From assembly GCF_000426505.1 (NCBI RefSeq), contig NZ_AUFM01000011.1, positions 434,001 to 498,000 on the forward strand: a DNA stretch of 64,000 nt, read 5' to 3'. The notes beneath the pieces were generated by a model. That model ran no database searches and had not been told where the DNA came from. It saw only the letters and a list, made by a program, of their open reading frames with translations. The stretch comes from Nisaea denitrificans DSM 18348 (lineage in GTDB: Bacteria; Pseudomonadota; Alphaproteobacteria; Thalassobaculales; Thalassobaculaceae). Below are positions 44,103 through 52,987 of this stretch, piece by piece; position 1 is the stretch's first letter; every line of letters starts with the position of its first letter. The translations under genes were made by a program, and so were the position numbers.

Positions 44103-44963
44103 CTAGACCGGAGGCAAGGCCGCGACAGCTTCCTCAACCTCGAAGAAGGAGGGGCGGTCCTTGGACATAAGCGTCTTGCGAGCGAATTCTACCGAGACGG
44201 CCGGGGCATAGCCCGAGACGTGGGCGAGCAGCCCGGCCTTGATGCAGCCAAGGTATTTGGCATCAGCATTAAGGGTCGTCCCCATGGTCGCCGCCAAGGG
44301 GCTCACGAAGCCATAGGCGAGCAGAATGCCGAGGAAGGTTCCCACCAGAGCGCCACCGATAAGCTTGCCGAGCACTTCCGGCGGTTCGGTAATCGACCCC
44401 ATGGTCTTGATGATGCCAAGCACGGCCGCGACGATACCCAGAGCCGGGAAGCCGTCTCCCATTGTCTGGTAAGCGGCGGCAACCGACGCGTCCTCGGCAT
44501 GGTGTGTCTCAAGCTCCTCGTCGAGGAGGTCAGCCAACTCGTGCGGGTTATCGGTGCCGAGCGTCATCATCCGGAGATAATCGCAGAGGAAATCGAGTGC
44601 GTGGTGATCGGACGAAAACTTGGGGAAAGCCTGAAAGAGCGAACTGTCCTCCGGCCTCTCGATATGTGATTCAATCGCCAACATGCCCTTCGTCTTTGCG
44701 AGCTTGAAGATCGCGTACATCAGGCTAAGCAGTTCGAGATAATCGTCTTTAGAGTATTTCGGGCCTTTCAGAGCCGCGCCAAAACCTCGTCCGGCCTGGC
44801 CTAGAACGTGTTTGGGGTTTGCGCAAATAAATGCGCCGACGCCAGCGCCGCCGATGATGACGAGTTCAAACGGCTGCCAAAGCGGTCCAAGTTTTCCGCC
44901 CATGGCCATGTATCCGCCGATCACGCAGACAATAACGACGATCCAACCAATGATCACCAGCAT
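44103..44963 (-). CDS. motA: flagellar motor protein MotA
   Basis: Proton-channel stator subunit, 286 residues, with four membrane spans (about 1-21, 30-48, 168-190 and 200-222). The cytoplasmic loop between spans 2 and 3 has the charged motif expected for rotor contact. The conserved segment DGFPALGIVAAVLGIIKTMGS near 165-185 includes the Pro of the channel. ATG 44963 is the family start. A pair of direct repeats lies in its upstream region (45047-45068). motA-motB is the usual order; no flagellar filament genes are adjacent. Confidence 0.96.
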   Translation of the reverse strand: MLVIIGWIVVIVCVIGGYMAMGGKLGPLWQPFELVIIGGAGVGAFICANPKHVLGQAGRGFGAALKGPKYSKDDYLELLSLMYAIFKLAKTKGMLAIESHIERPEDSSLFQAFPKFSSDHHALDFLCDYLRMMTLGTDNPHELADLLDEELETHHAEDASVAAAYQTMGDGFPALGIVAAVLGIIKTMGSITEPPEVLGKLIGGALVGTFLGILLAYGFVSPLAATMGTTLNADAKYLGCIKAGLLAHVSGYAPAVSVEFARKTLMSKDRPSFFEVEEAVAALPPV

Positions 44964-45046
44964 GTAACGCTCTCCACCGGGTAATGGTCCCAGAACGTAT
45001 TTCGGGAGACATTCAAACGCTAATATCCCTCAAATTTCGGTTATTT

Positions 45047-45068
45047 GTAAACAACAAGGGGTAAACAA
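45047..45068. repeat. direct repeat upstream of motA
   Basis: GTAAACAA occurs at 45047-45054 and again at 45061-45068, 14 bases apart, in an A+T-rich stretch about 85-105 bases upstream of the motA start. It could be a regulator site; no match to a known motif is claimed. Confidence 0.35.
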
Positions 45069-45170
45069 TTGATTTATCGGCGGCTTTGGGCCATGTCAGC
45101 CGTTGAGGTTTTAGCCGGTAACGGCCTGCAATTGGCGGATTTCCGGCAAAAATAAGGAGCGGCGCTCGCA

Positions 45171-45647
45171 ATGTCAGTGAATTCGGATCAGTTCCGCGAT
45201 GTGATGGGGCGCTTCGCCACGGGGGTGACGGTGGTCACAACCGTCAATCAAGGGCGCCTCGACGGGTTTACGGCCAGCTCGTTTTCGTCCGTGTCACTCG
45301 ATCCACCTCTAGTGCTGGTCTGCATTGGCAAGGATGCGACCTGCCATGATGCGTTTTCCGCAAGCGGCTGCTTCGCGATCAATATTCTGTCCGCGGATCA
45401 GGCGAACCTTTCCGTCCGCTTCAGCTCCGACGTCGGCGACCGTTTCGATGGTGTGAAGCACGAGCCCTGGGTGACAGGGGCTCCCGTTCTCGATGGTGCT
45501 CTCGCGGTCATCGATTGCACATTGCATGCGGTACATGAAGCCGGCGATCACTCAATTCTTGTCGGACGGGTTGAACGCCTCGGCCCCATTCGCGGAGAAG
45601 CCAAGCCGCTGATTTACTATCGCGGTGCCTATTGCTCGGTTTCCTGA
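45171..45647 (+). CDS. flavin reductase family protein
   Basis: A 158-residue FMN-binding split-barrel protein of the flavin reductase (HpaC/RutF/ActVB) family, which supplies reduced flavin to two-component monooxygenases. RDVMGRFATGVTVVTT (about 8-23) and GFTASSFSSVSLDPPLVLV (about 32-50) are the flavin-binding signature. GVKHEPWVTGAPVL near 93 and YYRGAY at the C-terminus are also typical. ATG 45171 has AGGAG upstream at a longish distance. No partner monooxygenase gene is adjacent. Confidence 0.93.
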   Translation: MSVNSDQFRDVMGRFATGVTVVTTVNQGRLDGFTASSFSSVSLDPPLVLVCIGKDATCHDAFSASGCFAINILSADQANLSVRFSSDVGDRFDGVKHEPWVTGAPVLDGALAVIDCTLHAVHEAGDHSILVGRVERLGPIRGEAKPLIYYRGAYCSVS

Positions 45648-45666
45648 GCGGAAGAGAGCTTTGCCG

Positions 45667-45714
45667 TCCCCAGGCCCTCAGAGAGGCAGGACATCCCCAG
45701 GGCCTCAGAGAGGC
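45667..45714. repeat. tandem near-identical 21-base repeat across the ilvA stop
   Basis: A 21-base unit at 45667-45687 recurs at 45694-45714 with a single base difference. The second copy contains the stop codon of the threonine ammonia-lyase gene. The unit includes GGCCTC-AGA-GAGGCC (45701-45715), a perfect six-pair hairpin. It lies between convergent genes and may serve as a terminator-like structure. Confidence 0.6.
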
Positions 45715-46952
45715 CGCCCCTCCATAGCCATGTTGCTCAGAACGCTGGTCTTCAGTCCTTCAGAGTCAAGCGCGGCGACGATTTCCAGCACGTGATCAGG
45801 GTTGCGGGTCTCGATCAGCACTTCGAGTTCGGCTTGCTTGATCGGCACATCCTGGAACATGCGCTGGTGATGCACCTCGACGATATTGGCGCCTGACCGG
45901 CCGATAAGCCCGGCCACGCGCGCAAGCGTGCCCGGCTGGTCGGTGATGTCGATCCGCAGGCGGGCGAGGCGTCCGTGGCGCGTGAGGCCGCGCAGCAGGA
46001 CTGTTGCCAGCATGCGCTGGTCGATATTGCCGCCGCAGATCACGCTGGCGACGCGCTTTCCGGCAAATCGCTCCGGCGCCTTGATCATCGCCGCGATGCC
46101 AGCGGCACCGGCGCCTTCGGCGACCAGATTTTGGTGCTCGGCACAGCCATTGACGGCGCGCTCGATCTCGATCTCGTCGACCAGGATGATGTCATCGACG
46201 AGCGTGCGGCAGATTTCCGTGGTCATGGCGCCGGGAATTTTCACCGCGATGCCTTCGGCCAGGGTCTCACCGCCGAAACGTGGGGGCTGGCCGCGCAAGG
46301 CAGCGTACATGGACGGAAACTGTTCCGACTGAACGCCGATAATCTCGATGGCCGGATTGAACTTCTTGGCGGCTATCGCCATACCTGAAATCAAGCCGCC
46401 ACCGCCGATTGGCACCACCAGTGTTTCGATAGCGCCGGCGGCACCGGCATCCTGCATCAGTTCCAGCCCGGCGGTTCCCTGACCGGCGATGATCATCGGA
46501 TCGTCATAAGGGTGGATCAGCACATATCCGTGCTTGGCTATCAGCTCCTCAACCTTGTCCCGGCTTTCGGCGAGCGTCGCGCCGAACTGAACGACCTGAG
46601 CGCCGTAATTTCGGGTCTTTTCGACTTTGGTGAACGGTGTCGCCGCCGGCATGACGATGGTTGAGTGAATACCGAGAGCGGTCGCGTGATAGGCCACGCC
46701 CTGCGCATGATTGCCCGCCGACATGGCGATGACGCCGCGGGCGCGCTCTTCCGCGTTCAGGCTGGAGAGCTTCACATAGGCGCCGCGCGACTTGAACGAC
46801 CCGGTGAGTTGCAGGTTTTCGAGTTTCAGGGTCAAGTCAATCCCGAGCGCCTGTCCAAGCGCCGGCGCCGGAATGGTCGGCGTTCGAAGGATTTTGCCGC
46901 TCAGCTTTTCCTGAGCCTTTTCAATATCTTCGAATGTAACAGGCAGGGTCAT
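45705..46952 (-). CDS. ilvA: threonine ammonia-lyase with ACT domain
   Basis: PLP enzyme deaminating threonine to 2-oxobutanoate; 415 residues. Schiff-base Lys54 is in GSFKSRGAY, SAGNHAQGVAYHA near 82-94, and PIGGGGLISG near 185 binds PLP phosphate. A C-terminal ACT domain (about 330-405, LRIDITDQPGTLARVAGLIG) indicates the short, roughly 400-residue form with one ACT domain, common in alphaproteobacteria. Feedback control by isoleucine is likely but less certain than for the two-ACT form. A second ammonia-lyase without ACT is at 23.0 kb. Confidence 0.93.
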   Translation of the reverse strand: MTLPVTFEDIEKAQEKLSGKILRTPTIPAPALGQALGIDLTLKLENLQLTGSFKSRGAYVKLSSLNAEERARGVIAMSAGNHAQGVAYHATALGIHSTIVMPAATPFTKVEKTRNYGAQVVQFGATLAESRDKVEELIAKHGYVLIHPYDDPMIIAGQGTAGLELMQDAGAAGAIETLVVPIGGGGLISGMAIAAKKFNPAIEIIGVQSEQFPSMYAALRGQPPRFGGETLAEGIAVKIPGAMTTEICRTLVDDIILVDEIEIERAVNGCAEHQNLVAEGAGAAGIAAMIKAPERFAGKRVASVICGGNIDQRMLATVLLRGLTRHGRLARLRIDITDQPGTLARVAGLIGRSGANIVEVHHQRMFQDVPIKQAELEVLIETRNPDHVLEIVAALDSEGLKTSVLSNMAMEGRPL

Positions 46953-47151
46953 CTCAATGCTCCAGTAGGGACGGCCGGATTATTGCGTGCCGGCCCGGTC
47001 ACCGGAGGGTGTTCAATTAACGCTGATTTGACTCCCAGCCTCCGCCGGAGCGTGATAGGAGTCCAGTCATACGGGGAAGGGCGAGTATACGCCGTTCTTG
47101 GAGAGAATTAAGGGACTCACCGGGAACGCAGTGTTGTTGGAGGGACATCAA

Positions 47152-47754
47152 ATGTCCTGCCTTGGCCGTATTGTTATGCCTGCCGTTTTTTGCCTCGCTA
47201 TTGCGGGGATACCTTCGGTGTGTGCTGCAGACGAACTCGATAAGCAGCAGAACGCATGGTATTTTCTCGGCGCATCGACCGATCGTTTCGGCAATAAAGA
47301 GCAAGACCAGCCGGGCTTCGCTAACGAGCCGGAGCGCCGCAGTCTGGACGATTTCCGGAGTGGCGAGCGCTATCAGTTTTCCCTCCGCTACACAGATTTG
47401 GGCGAGCCGACCGGCCAGGTCGGGCTTGGGCGCGGGCCTGACCCTTACGGATCGGGGGATGTTTTGTCGATCTCTCTCAACCATTCCTTCGATCTTGGCG
47501 ATGAGTGGTTGCTTCGTCCACACGTGGTCGCTGGCTTGGGACTGGCCTATGGCACCGGTCTCGACCGTCAGGACGAGATGTCGCCAGCCCTTGAGCTTGG
47601 CTTCGGCGCGACCTACGAGCTATCGGATAGCTGGGACTTCTTCACGGAGTATCGGGCTTTCTATACCCGGACGGCACAGCCCAACCTCAGAGCCGAAGAA
47701 GACGATTCCGGCTTCGCCCAGAATTTCATGCTCGGCGCCCGGCTGCGCTTCTGA
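47152..47754 (+). CDS. outer-membrane beta-barrel protein (acyloxyacyl hydrolase/porin-like)
   Basis: A 200-residue exported protein. A signal peptide (about 1-25, ending SVCA) is followed by alternating short beta strands with aromatic girdles (YQFSLRYTDLGE, LSISLNHSFDLGDEWLLRPHVVAG, WDFFTEYRAFYTR). It closes with MLGARLRF, a C-terminal Phe typical of BAM substrates. ATG 47152 has GGAGG eight bases upstream. It probably forms a small eight-stranded barrel in the outer membrane. A specific function is not assigned. It converges on the penicillin acylase gene. Confidence 0.82.
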   Translation: MSCLGRIVMPAVFCLAIAGIPSVCAADELDKQQNAWYFLGASTDRFGNKEQDQPGFANEPERRSLDDFRSGERYQFSLRYTDLGEPTGQVGLGRGPDPYGSGDVLSISLNHSFDLGDEWLLRPHVVAGLGLAYGTGLDRQDEMSPALELGFGATYELSDSWDFFTEYRAFYTRTAQPNLRAEEDDSGFAQNFMLGARLRF

Positions 47755-47760
47755 TCTGCG

Positions 47761-50178
47761 CTATTGCGGCCGAAGTGTGAGAGTCCGGTCGGCGGAGGTT
47801 TCCGCCGCACCGAGCCGGCGGTAGCGGCCATTCGCCCAGGCTTCTGCCTGATCGTGATAGAACTCCGAGAACGGATTACCGGACTGGCCGAGGGACAGGC
47901 TGAACAGCGAGGCGTCGAGATCCGAGAGATCGTAGACCGCGCGGATACCGGCTCCGTGGACATTATAGAAACTGAAATCCGTCTCAGAAATCCGCACGCT
48001 CGGGCTACCGCGGTTCACGGTGAAGTCGCCGCCGTCGGTTGCGATCTGGCTGTCCAGAATCTTGTCGAGGAAGGGCACCCGTGACCAGAGTTGATGCCTG
48101 AACCGGGATTCGTGAGCCTTGCCCCAGCGCCAGTCTTCCGGATTAGGCCCGAATTTGGCTGTCAGGCGGGCAATGGCTTCCTGCAGGCTGTCCCGCACAG
48201 ACACGGTGCATGGCTCGACGATGGTGGAACGGATATCGTCGCACCATTCCGGGGCATTGGTCAGTACGGCGTTGAACATATGCGGATAGGTGCGCCGGTA
48301 GTCGCTGATCAGATATCCGAGCTCATCGCCGAAGATCTTACGGTGCAAAAGCGCGGTCCAGAGGGTGTAGACCAGCGGCTCTACGCGGTCTCTGCGCATC
48401 TCCCCGTTCCATTGCCGGAGCTTCTCGACCATGTCCCGCTCCAGGTCAGACAATGCCCCTAGCTTGAGATGTTGCAGCAGCAGAGCCCGCGTGTGCGGCA
48501 CGTCGGGCGAAAAGATATCCATCTGCAAATCGGCCTGCGCTTGTGCCGTGGCGCCGGTGCTTGTCTCCAGCAGCCGTTCCCGGATTCGCTCCGTCCGGAA
48601 TGGCGCCACGAATTCCCGGCTGAGGGAAAGCCTGGGGTCACGGCGCGGCAAATGGTCGTTTGCCTGAACGACCATATTGCTGTCGGGGTTGCGGATGAGG
48701 GGCAGCCGGTCCCTGTCGACCCATCCAATCCAGTCCCCGGAGCCGGTTGCGCCGTCGGCGGGCACGAAGCCGTCCCCCGCTTTTCTCACCGGCATCCGTC
48801 CGGCGAGCAGCAGGGCGATAGAGCCGTTCCTGTCCGCCAGGGTGACATTTTGTGGTGGGCTGGAAAAATCGCTCAATGCTTCTATCGCCTCATCGACCGA
48901 GCGGGCCCGGTTCAGGAGGAGAAAACTCTCGACGCTATTGTCGCCCGGCTTGAGAGAGGTGGCACCGAGAGCGAGGACCGTCTTTTGGCCGGGTTGTCTG
49001 GCGCGGCTCCAGATATCGGAGAGAACAGGGCCGTGCCGCGTCGTCCGGAAAGTTTCGCTGACTTCCCGGTCACCGATGCGGAACCGCTCTTCCCTGATCT
49101 CGAATGCCTGACTGCCGTCCGGTGTCAGGTATCGCGCCGGATCGCCCGGATCGACCTGTTCGATGAAGAGGTCCTGGGTGTCTGCAAGCGGTGTCGTAAA
49201 CCCCCAGGCGATGTGGTCGTTGTGTCCGAGGATCAGAAAGGGGACGCCGGGAACCGTCACGCCCGCGAGCGTACTATCAGGAGTTTCGATCCGGGTGAGA
49301 TACCACAAATTGGGATTGGTGAGCCTTAGGTGAGGGTCGCTGGCGAGCAGGGGCTTGCCGCTTTTGGTTCTGCTGCCCGAAAGAGCCCACGCATTCGACG
49401 CGCCGTCCGGGGCCAACTGGGCAGGCAGAGCGGCCGCGAGTTGGGTTGCCGCGTTGAGCTCTCCCGGAGAGAGGAGGCCTTGTTGCAGGGGCGCCATGTC
49501 CGGCTTCCGTCCGTCCGGCCCGTGGAACAGGAAGGCAATCTGGTCGGGGCTGAGTCCGGCCCCGATCATCCGGAGGCGGTCCAGTTCGGAGGACCAGTTG
49601 CTGCCGAGCTGGAATGCCATGAGCTGTTGCCAGACCAGGCTATCGGCCGGCTTCCAAGGCTCCGGTTCGTGAAACAGTACGATGAATTCCGGCGGCAGTG
49701 CTCCGTCACGGGTCTTCAGGTAAGCATTAACGCCGTCCGCATAACGCTCGAGCGCCAGTCTCAATTCAGGCGATGCCCTGCGGTAGGTTTCCTCCGCACG
49801 GCGATAAAGCCCGAGGCCGCGGGTCAGCCGGTCGAATGAGAGGACGTTGTCGCCCGCCGAAGCGGAGAGGTTCCCGACGATTTCCGCGACCCGTCCGGCA
49901 CCGATCCGGCGCATGGATTCCATTTGCCAGAGCCGGTCCTGGGCATGGACATAACCAAGGGCGAAATAAGCGTCGCCATCCGAGCCTGCCTTGATCAGCG
50001 GCACACCGGCGTCGTCCCGGGCAACTGTCACGGGGGCGGTTAGCCCTGCCAGGGTGACGTCTCCCTCGATCTGGGGCACTGAGCCGCTCAGCCAGACGAG
50101 CAAGGCTGCACAGCCGAAATTGAAGCCCACAAAGACAAAGAGAAGGCCGAGCGCAAGACGTTTACCCCATCTTAGCAT
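47761..50178 (-). CDS. penicillin acylase family protein (N-terminal nucleophile hydrolase)
   Basis: Exported acylase precursor of 805 residues, probably processed into alpha and beta chains. It has an N-terminal signal or anchor (about 8-32) and then the alpha-chain motif YFALGYVHAQDRLWQMESMRR near 69-89. The autocleavage site gives the beta-chain nucleophile Ser261 in DGASNAWALSG. Asn in the LNWPPNV-like region (SSPPQNVTLADRNG) is also present. Family members hydrolyse penicillins, cephalosporins or acyl-homoserine lactones; the substrate cannot be told here. ATG 50178 begins the hydrophobic start. Confidence 0.93.
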   Translation of the reverse strand: MLRWGKRLALGLLFVFVGFNFGCAALLVWLSGSVPQIEGDVTLAGLTAPVTVARDDAGVPLIKAGSDGDAYFALGYVHAQDRLWQMESMRRIGAGRVAEIVGNLSASAGDNVLSFDRLTRGLGLYRRAEETYRRASPELRLALERYADGVNAYLKTRDGALPPEFIVLFHEPEPWKPADSLVWQQLMAFQLGSNWSSELDRLRMIGAGLSPDQIAFLFHGPDGRKPDMAPLQQGLLSPGELNAATQLAAALPAQLAPDGASNAWALSGSRTKSGKPLLASDPHLRLTNPNLWYLTRIETPDSTLAGVTVPGVPFLILGHNDHIAWGFTTPLADTQDLFIEQVDPGDPARYLTPDGSQAFEIREERFRIGDREVSETFRTTRHGPVLSDIWSRARQPGQKTVLALGATSLKPGDNSVESFLLLNRARSVDEAIEALSDFSSPPQNVTLADRNGSIALLLAGRMPVRKAGDGFVPADGATGSGDWIGWVDRDRLPLIRNPDSNMVVQANDHLPRRDPRLSLSREFVAPFRTERIRERLLETSTGATAQAQADLQMDIFSPDVPHTRALLLQHLKLGALSDLERDMVEKLRQWNGEMRRDRVEPLVYTLWTALLHRKIFGDELGYLISDYRRTYPHMFNAVLTNAPEWCDDIRSTIVEPCTVSVRDSLQEAIARLTAKFGPNPEDWRWGKAHESRFRHQLWSRVPFLDKILDSQIATDGGDFTVNRGSPSVRISETDFSFYNVHGAGIRAVYDLSDLDASLFSLSLGQSGNPFSEFYHDQAEAWANGRYRRLGAAETSADRTLTLRPQ

Positions 50179-50214
50179 CGGCCTTCTCCCTATCGATTAC
50201 GCTATGACGCGGTA

Positions 50215-51744
50215 TCAGGTCTTGTTGAAGATGATGGTCTTCTTTTTCGTGAAGTGTTCCAGCATGGCTTCCAGCGTGGCCTCCTTGCCGATGCCGGACT
50301 GCTTGACGCCGCCATAGGAAAGACCCGGCTGCACCACCAGGTTCTGGTTCACCTGCACGAAGCCGGCTTGCAGCTTCTCGGTGAAGTTGAGCGCGGCTTT
50401 CAGGTCGTTGGTCCAGACCGTGGCGGCGAGGCCATAATCGCTGTCATTGGCGGCAGCGAGCACTTCTTCCTCGTCGGTCCATTTGATGACGCAGGTCACC
50501 GGGCCGAAGATTTCCTCGCGGGCCAGCTTGCTGTCGTTCGTCATGCCGAGGAATACGACAGGCTGGACGAACAGGCCGTCCTTGAATTTCTCGTCCGTTG
50601 GCATGGCGGAGCATTCGATGGCTTCCGCTCTGGCCTCGCCCTTACCATGATCGATATAGGACTTCACCTTGGCGAACTGCTCCGGCGAGATGATGGTGCC
50701 GATATCGGTTTTCTCGTCCAGCGGGTCGCCCATCACCATGGCGTCGACCTGCTCGCGCAGCTTGGCAACGAATTCGTCATGTACGTCGGCATGGACGAAC
50801 ATGCGGCTGGCGGCAGTGCAGCTCTGGCCCTGACGAGTGAAGCGCATGCCGGTGACGGCACCACCGATAGCCTTGTCGATGTCGGCGTCCTTCATGACGA
50901 TCATCGGGCTCTTGCCGCCGAGCTCCAGGGTTACCGGGATCAGCTTGTCGGCAGCCGTCTTGTAGACGATCTTGCCGGTCTCGACGGAACCGGTGAAGGT
51001 GATCTTGCCGACCTTCGGATGGGCAACCAGCGGGGCGCCGCATTCCGGGCCGTAACCGGACAGCATGTTGAAGCAGCCGGCAGGCAGCACGGAGGCCAGG
51101 ATCTGGCAGACGCGCAGGACAGTCAGCGGCGCTTCCTCGGCGGATTTCACCACCACGGTGTTGCCGGCGACCAGTGCCGGGGCGATCTTCAGTGCCATCA
51201 GCAGCAGCGGGACGTTCCACGGAATGATCGCGCCGACGACACCGACGGGCTCGCGCACGGTGATGGTCAGCATGTCCGGATGGTGCGGAACGGTCTCGCC
51301 CTTCAGCTCAGACGCGAGGCCGGCATGGAACAGGAAGGCATCGGCGAGGATCGAGGCCTCGACCCGGCTTTCTGTGCGCAGCGCCTTGCCGGTCTCGAGC
51401 GCGATCAGGCGGCCAAGCTCCTCGACATGGTCCATCAGGACTTCGCCGCATTTATGGATCAGCGCGCCCCGGTCGCGGGCCCGCATCTTGCCCCATTCCT
51501 TCTGTGCGGCGGCTGCATCTTCCACCGCCGCGTTCACGTCGGCCTCGTCGCCCTCGGCGCCATAGCCGATGACGGTGCCGGTGGCCGGATCAATGACCTC
51601 GAAGCTGTTGCCGGAGGAGGCCGGGACCAGTTTGCCGCCGATCAGGTGACGGCCGGACAGAGCCTTCGCCAGCGCGTAGGGATCGGTGTTCGGGGTGAGG
51701 GCCGGCTCGCTCGAGAAGTCGAGTTCCGTGCGCATCAGATTCAT
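50215..51744 (-). CDS. aldehyde dehydrogenase family protein
   Basis: NAD(P)-dependent aldehyde dehydrogenase, 509 residues. The catalytic Cys309 is in RQGQSCTAAS and the general-base Glu in VTLELGGKSP near 275. The cofactor-binding motif is FTGSVETGK near 250, and IIPWNVPLLL near 180 is the substrate-binding entry. ATG 51744 overlaps the CoA-transferase stop by four bases, so the two are one operon. It looks like a general (betaine or aromatic aldehyde-type) ALDH; it lacks the CoA-acylating methylmalonate-semialdehyde type features, so it is not an obvious mmsA. Confidence 0.93.
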   Translation of the reverse strand: MNLMRTELDFSSEPALTPNTDPYALAKALSGRHLIGGKLVPASSGNSFEVIDPATGTVIGYGAEGDEADVNAAVEDAAAAQKEWGKMRARDRGALIHKCGEVLMDHVEELGRLIALETGKALRTESRVEASILADAFLFHAGLASELKGETVPHHPDMLTITVREPVGVVGAIIPWNVPLLLMALKIAPALVAGNTVVVKSAEEAPLTVLRVCQILASVLPAGCFNMLSGYGPECGAPLVAHPKVGKITFTGSVETGKIVYKTAADKLIPVTLELGGKSPMIVMKDADIDKAIGGAVTGMRFTRQGQSCTAASRMFVHADVHDEFVAKLREQVDAMVMGDPLDEKTDIGTIISPEQFAKVKSYIDHGKGEARAEAIECSAMPTDEKFKDGLFVQPVVFLGMTNDSKLAREEIFGPVTCVIKWTDEEEVLAAANDSDYGLAATVWTNDLKAALNFTEKLQAGFVQVNQNLVVQPGLSYGGVKQSGIGKEATLEAMLEHFTKKKTIIFNKT

Positions 51745-52895
51745 AGTCCAAGCTCCTTGAGAATACGGTCGCGGTCCTGGTCGAGGTTCGGTGACGGAAC
51801 GCGTGTCTTGGGGTCGTCGAAAGCAGTCAGTTTGATCGGGTTGCCGACGACTTTCATCGCGCCAGTGACCGGATCGTCGACATCCACGATCATGTTGCGG
51901 GCAGCGGCCTGCGGATGCTCCGCCGCCTGGCCGACATCGTTGATTGGCCCGTTCGGCACGCCGGCTTCATCCAGAATGCCGCCCCAATGGGCAGTCGTGT
52001 TTGTTTTCAGAATCGCCTCGATTTCGACCTTCAGATAGGCCTGATGCTGGGCCCGGAGATCGTTCGTCAGATAGCGGTCGTCTGTCTTCCAGCCGGGCTT
52101 GCCGAGACCGTCTGCCATCTTGTGGAACAGGGAATCGTTGCCGGCGGCGATGATGATGTAGCCGTCCAGGGTCTCGAACGCTTCGAAGGGTGTGATCGAG
52201 GGATGGCGGGCGCCGAGCGGACCTGGCGCGGAGCCGGTGACGAAATACCGCATGATGGCGTTTTCCAGCAGGGCGAGCTGGCAGTCGAACATGGAGATGT
52301 CGACCTTGGTTGCCTCGCCGGTGCTGGACCGGTGGACGAGGGCGGACATGGCGCCGATCGCGGCATAGAGGCCGGAGCCGATATCGCCGATAGAGGTGCC
52401 GATCCGGGTCGGCGGCGCACCCTCATGGCCGGTGATGCTCATGATGCCGCCCATACCCTGCACGACCATGTCATAGGCCGGTCGGTACATGTCCGGGCCG
52501 GAATGGCCGAAGCCGGAGGCGGAGACATAGATCAGCTTCGGGAACTTCTCGTGCAGCCGCTCCCAGCCGAAGCCGAGCTTCTCCATGGTGCCGGGCCGGA
52601 AGTTCTCGACGATGATGTCGGCCTTCTCCAGCAGCTTGTCGAGGATCGCCTTGTCGCCTTCGTCCTTCAGGTTCAGCGCAATGCTTTCCTTGCCCCGGTT
52701 GACGGACTGGAAATAGGCCGACTTGCCGTTGATGAACGGCCCGTAATGCCGCGCGTCGTCGCCGGTTTCAGGCGTTTCCACCTTGATCACCCGGGCGCCG
52801 AGTTCCGCCATCATCATGGTGCAATAGGGCCCCGCGAGAATCCGCGAGAGATCCACTACCGTCACCCCGGAAAGGGGGCCTCCTGACGCTGCCAT
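51741..52895 (-). CDS. CaiB/BaiF family CoA-transferase
   Basis: Family III CoA-transferase of 384 residues. The N-terminus (GVTVVDLSRILAGPYCTMMMAELGARVIKVE) is diagnostic. Catalytic aspartate D171 is in IGDIGSGLYAAIG. It moves CoA between carboxylic acids such as succinate, formate, oxalate or carnitine. ATG 52895; the gene overlaps the aldehyde dehydrogenase start. The pair may convert an aldehyde to an acid and then activate it with CoA, or the reverse; the substrate is unknown. Confidence 0.94.
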   Translation of the reverse strand: MAASGGPLSGVTVVDLSRILAGPYCTMMMAELGARVIKVETPETGDDARHYGPFINGKSAYFQSVNRGKESIALNLKDEGDKAILDKLLEKADIIVENFRPGTMEKLGFGWERLHEKFPKLIYVSASGFGHSGPDMYRPAYDMVVQGMGGIMSITGHEGAPPTRIGTSIGDIGSGLYAAIGAMSALVHRSSTGEATKVDISMFDCQLALLENAIMRYFVTGSAPGPLGARHPSITPFEAFETLDGYIIIAAGNDSLFHKMADGLGKPGWKTDDRYLTNDLRAQHQAYLKVEIEAILKTNTTAHWGGILDEAGVPNGPINDVGQAAEHPQAAARNMIVDVDDPVTGAMKVVGNPIKLTAFDDPKTRVPSPNLDQDRDRILKELGL

Positions 52896-52987
52896 GCGCT
52901 GTGTCCTTTATGAATTAACTCAGAGATCTGGAGGCGAATTAGTAAGGGATTGAAAAGGTCACGGCAAGCCGGGCTCCGGCAAGAATG

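Noticed and set aside
50254-52038. A 594-codon open frame on the plus strand
   Set aside because: Antisense to the aldehyde dehydrogenase and CaiB genes. No recognisable motif; a complement shadow.
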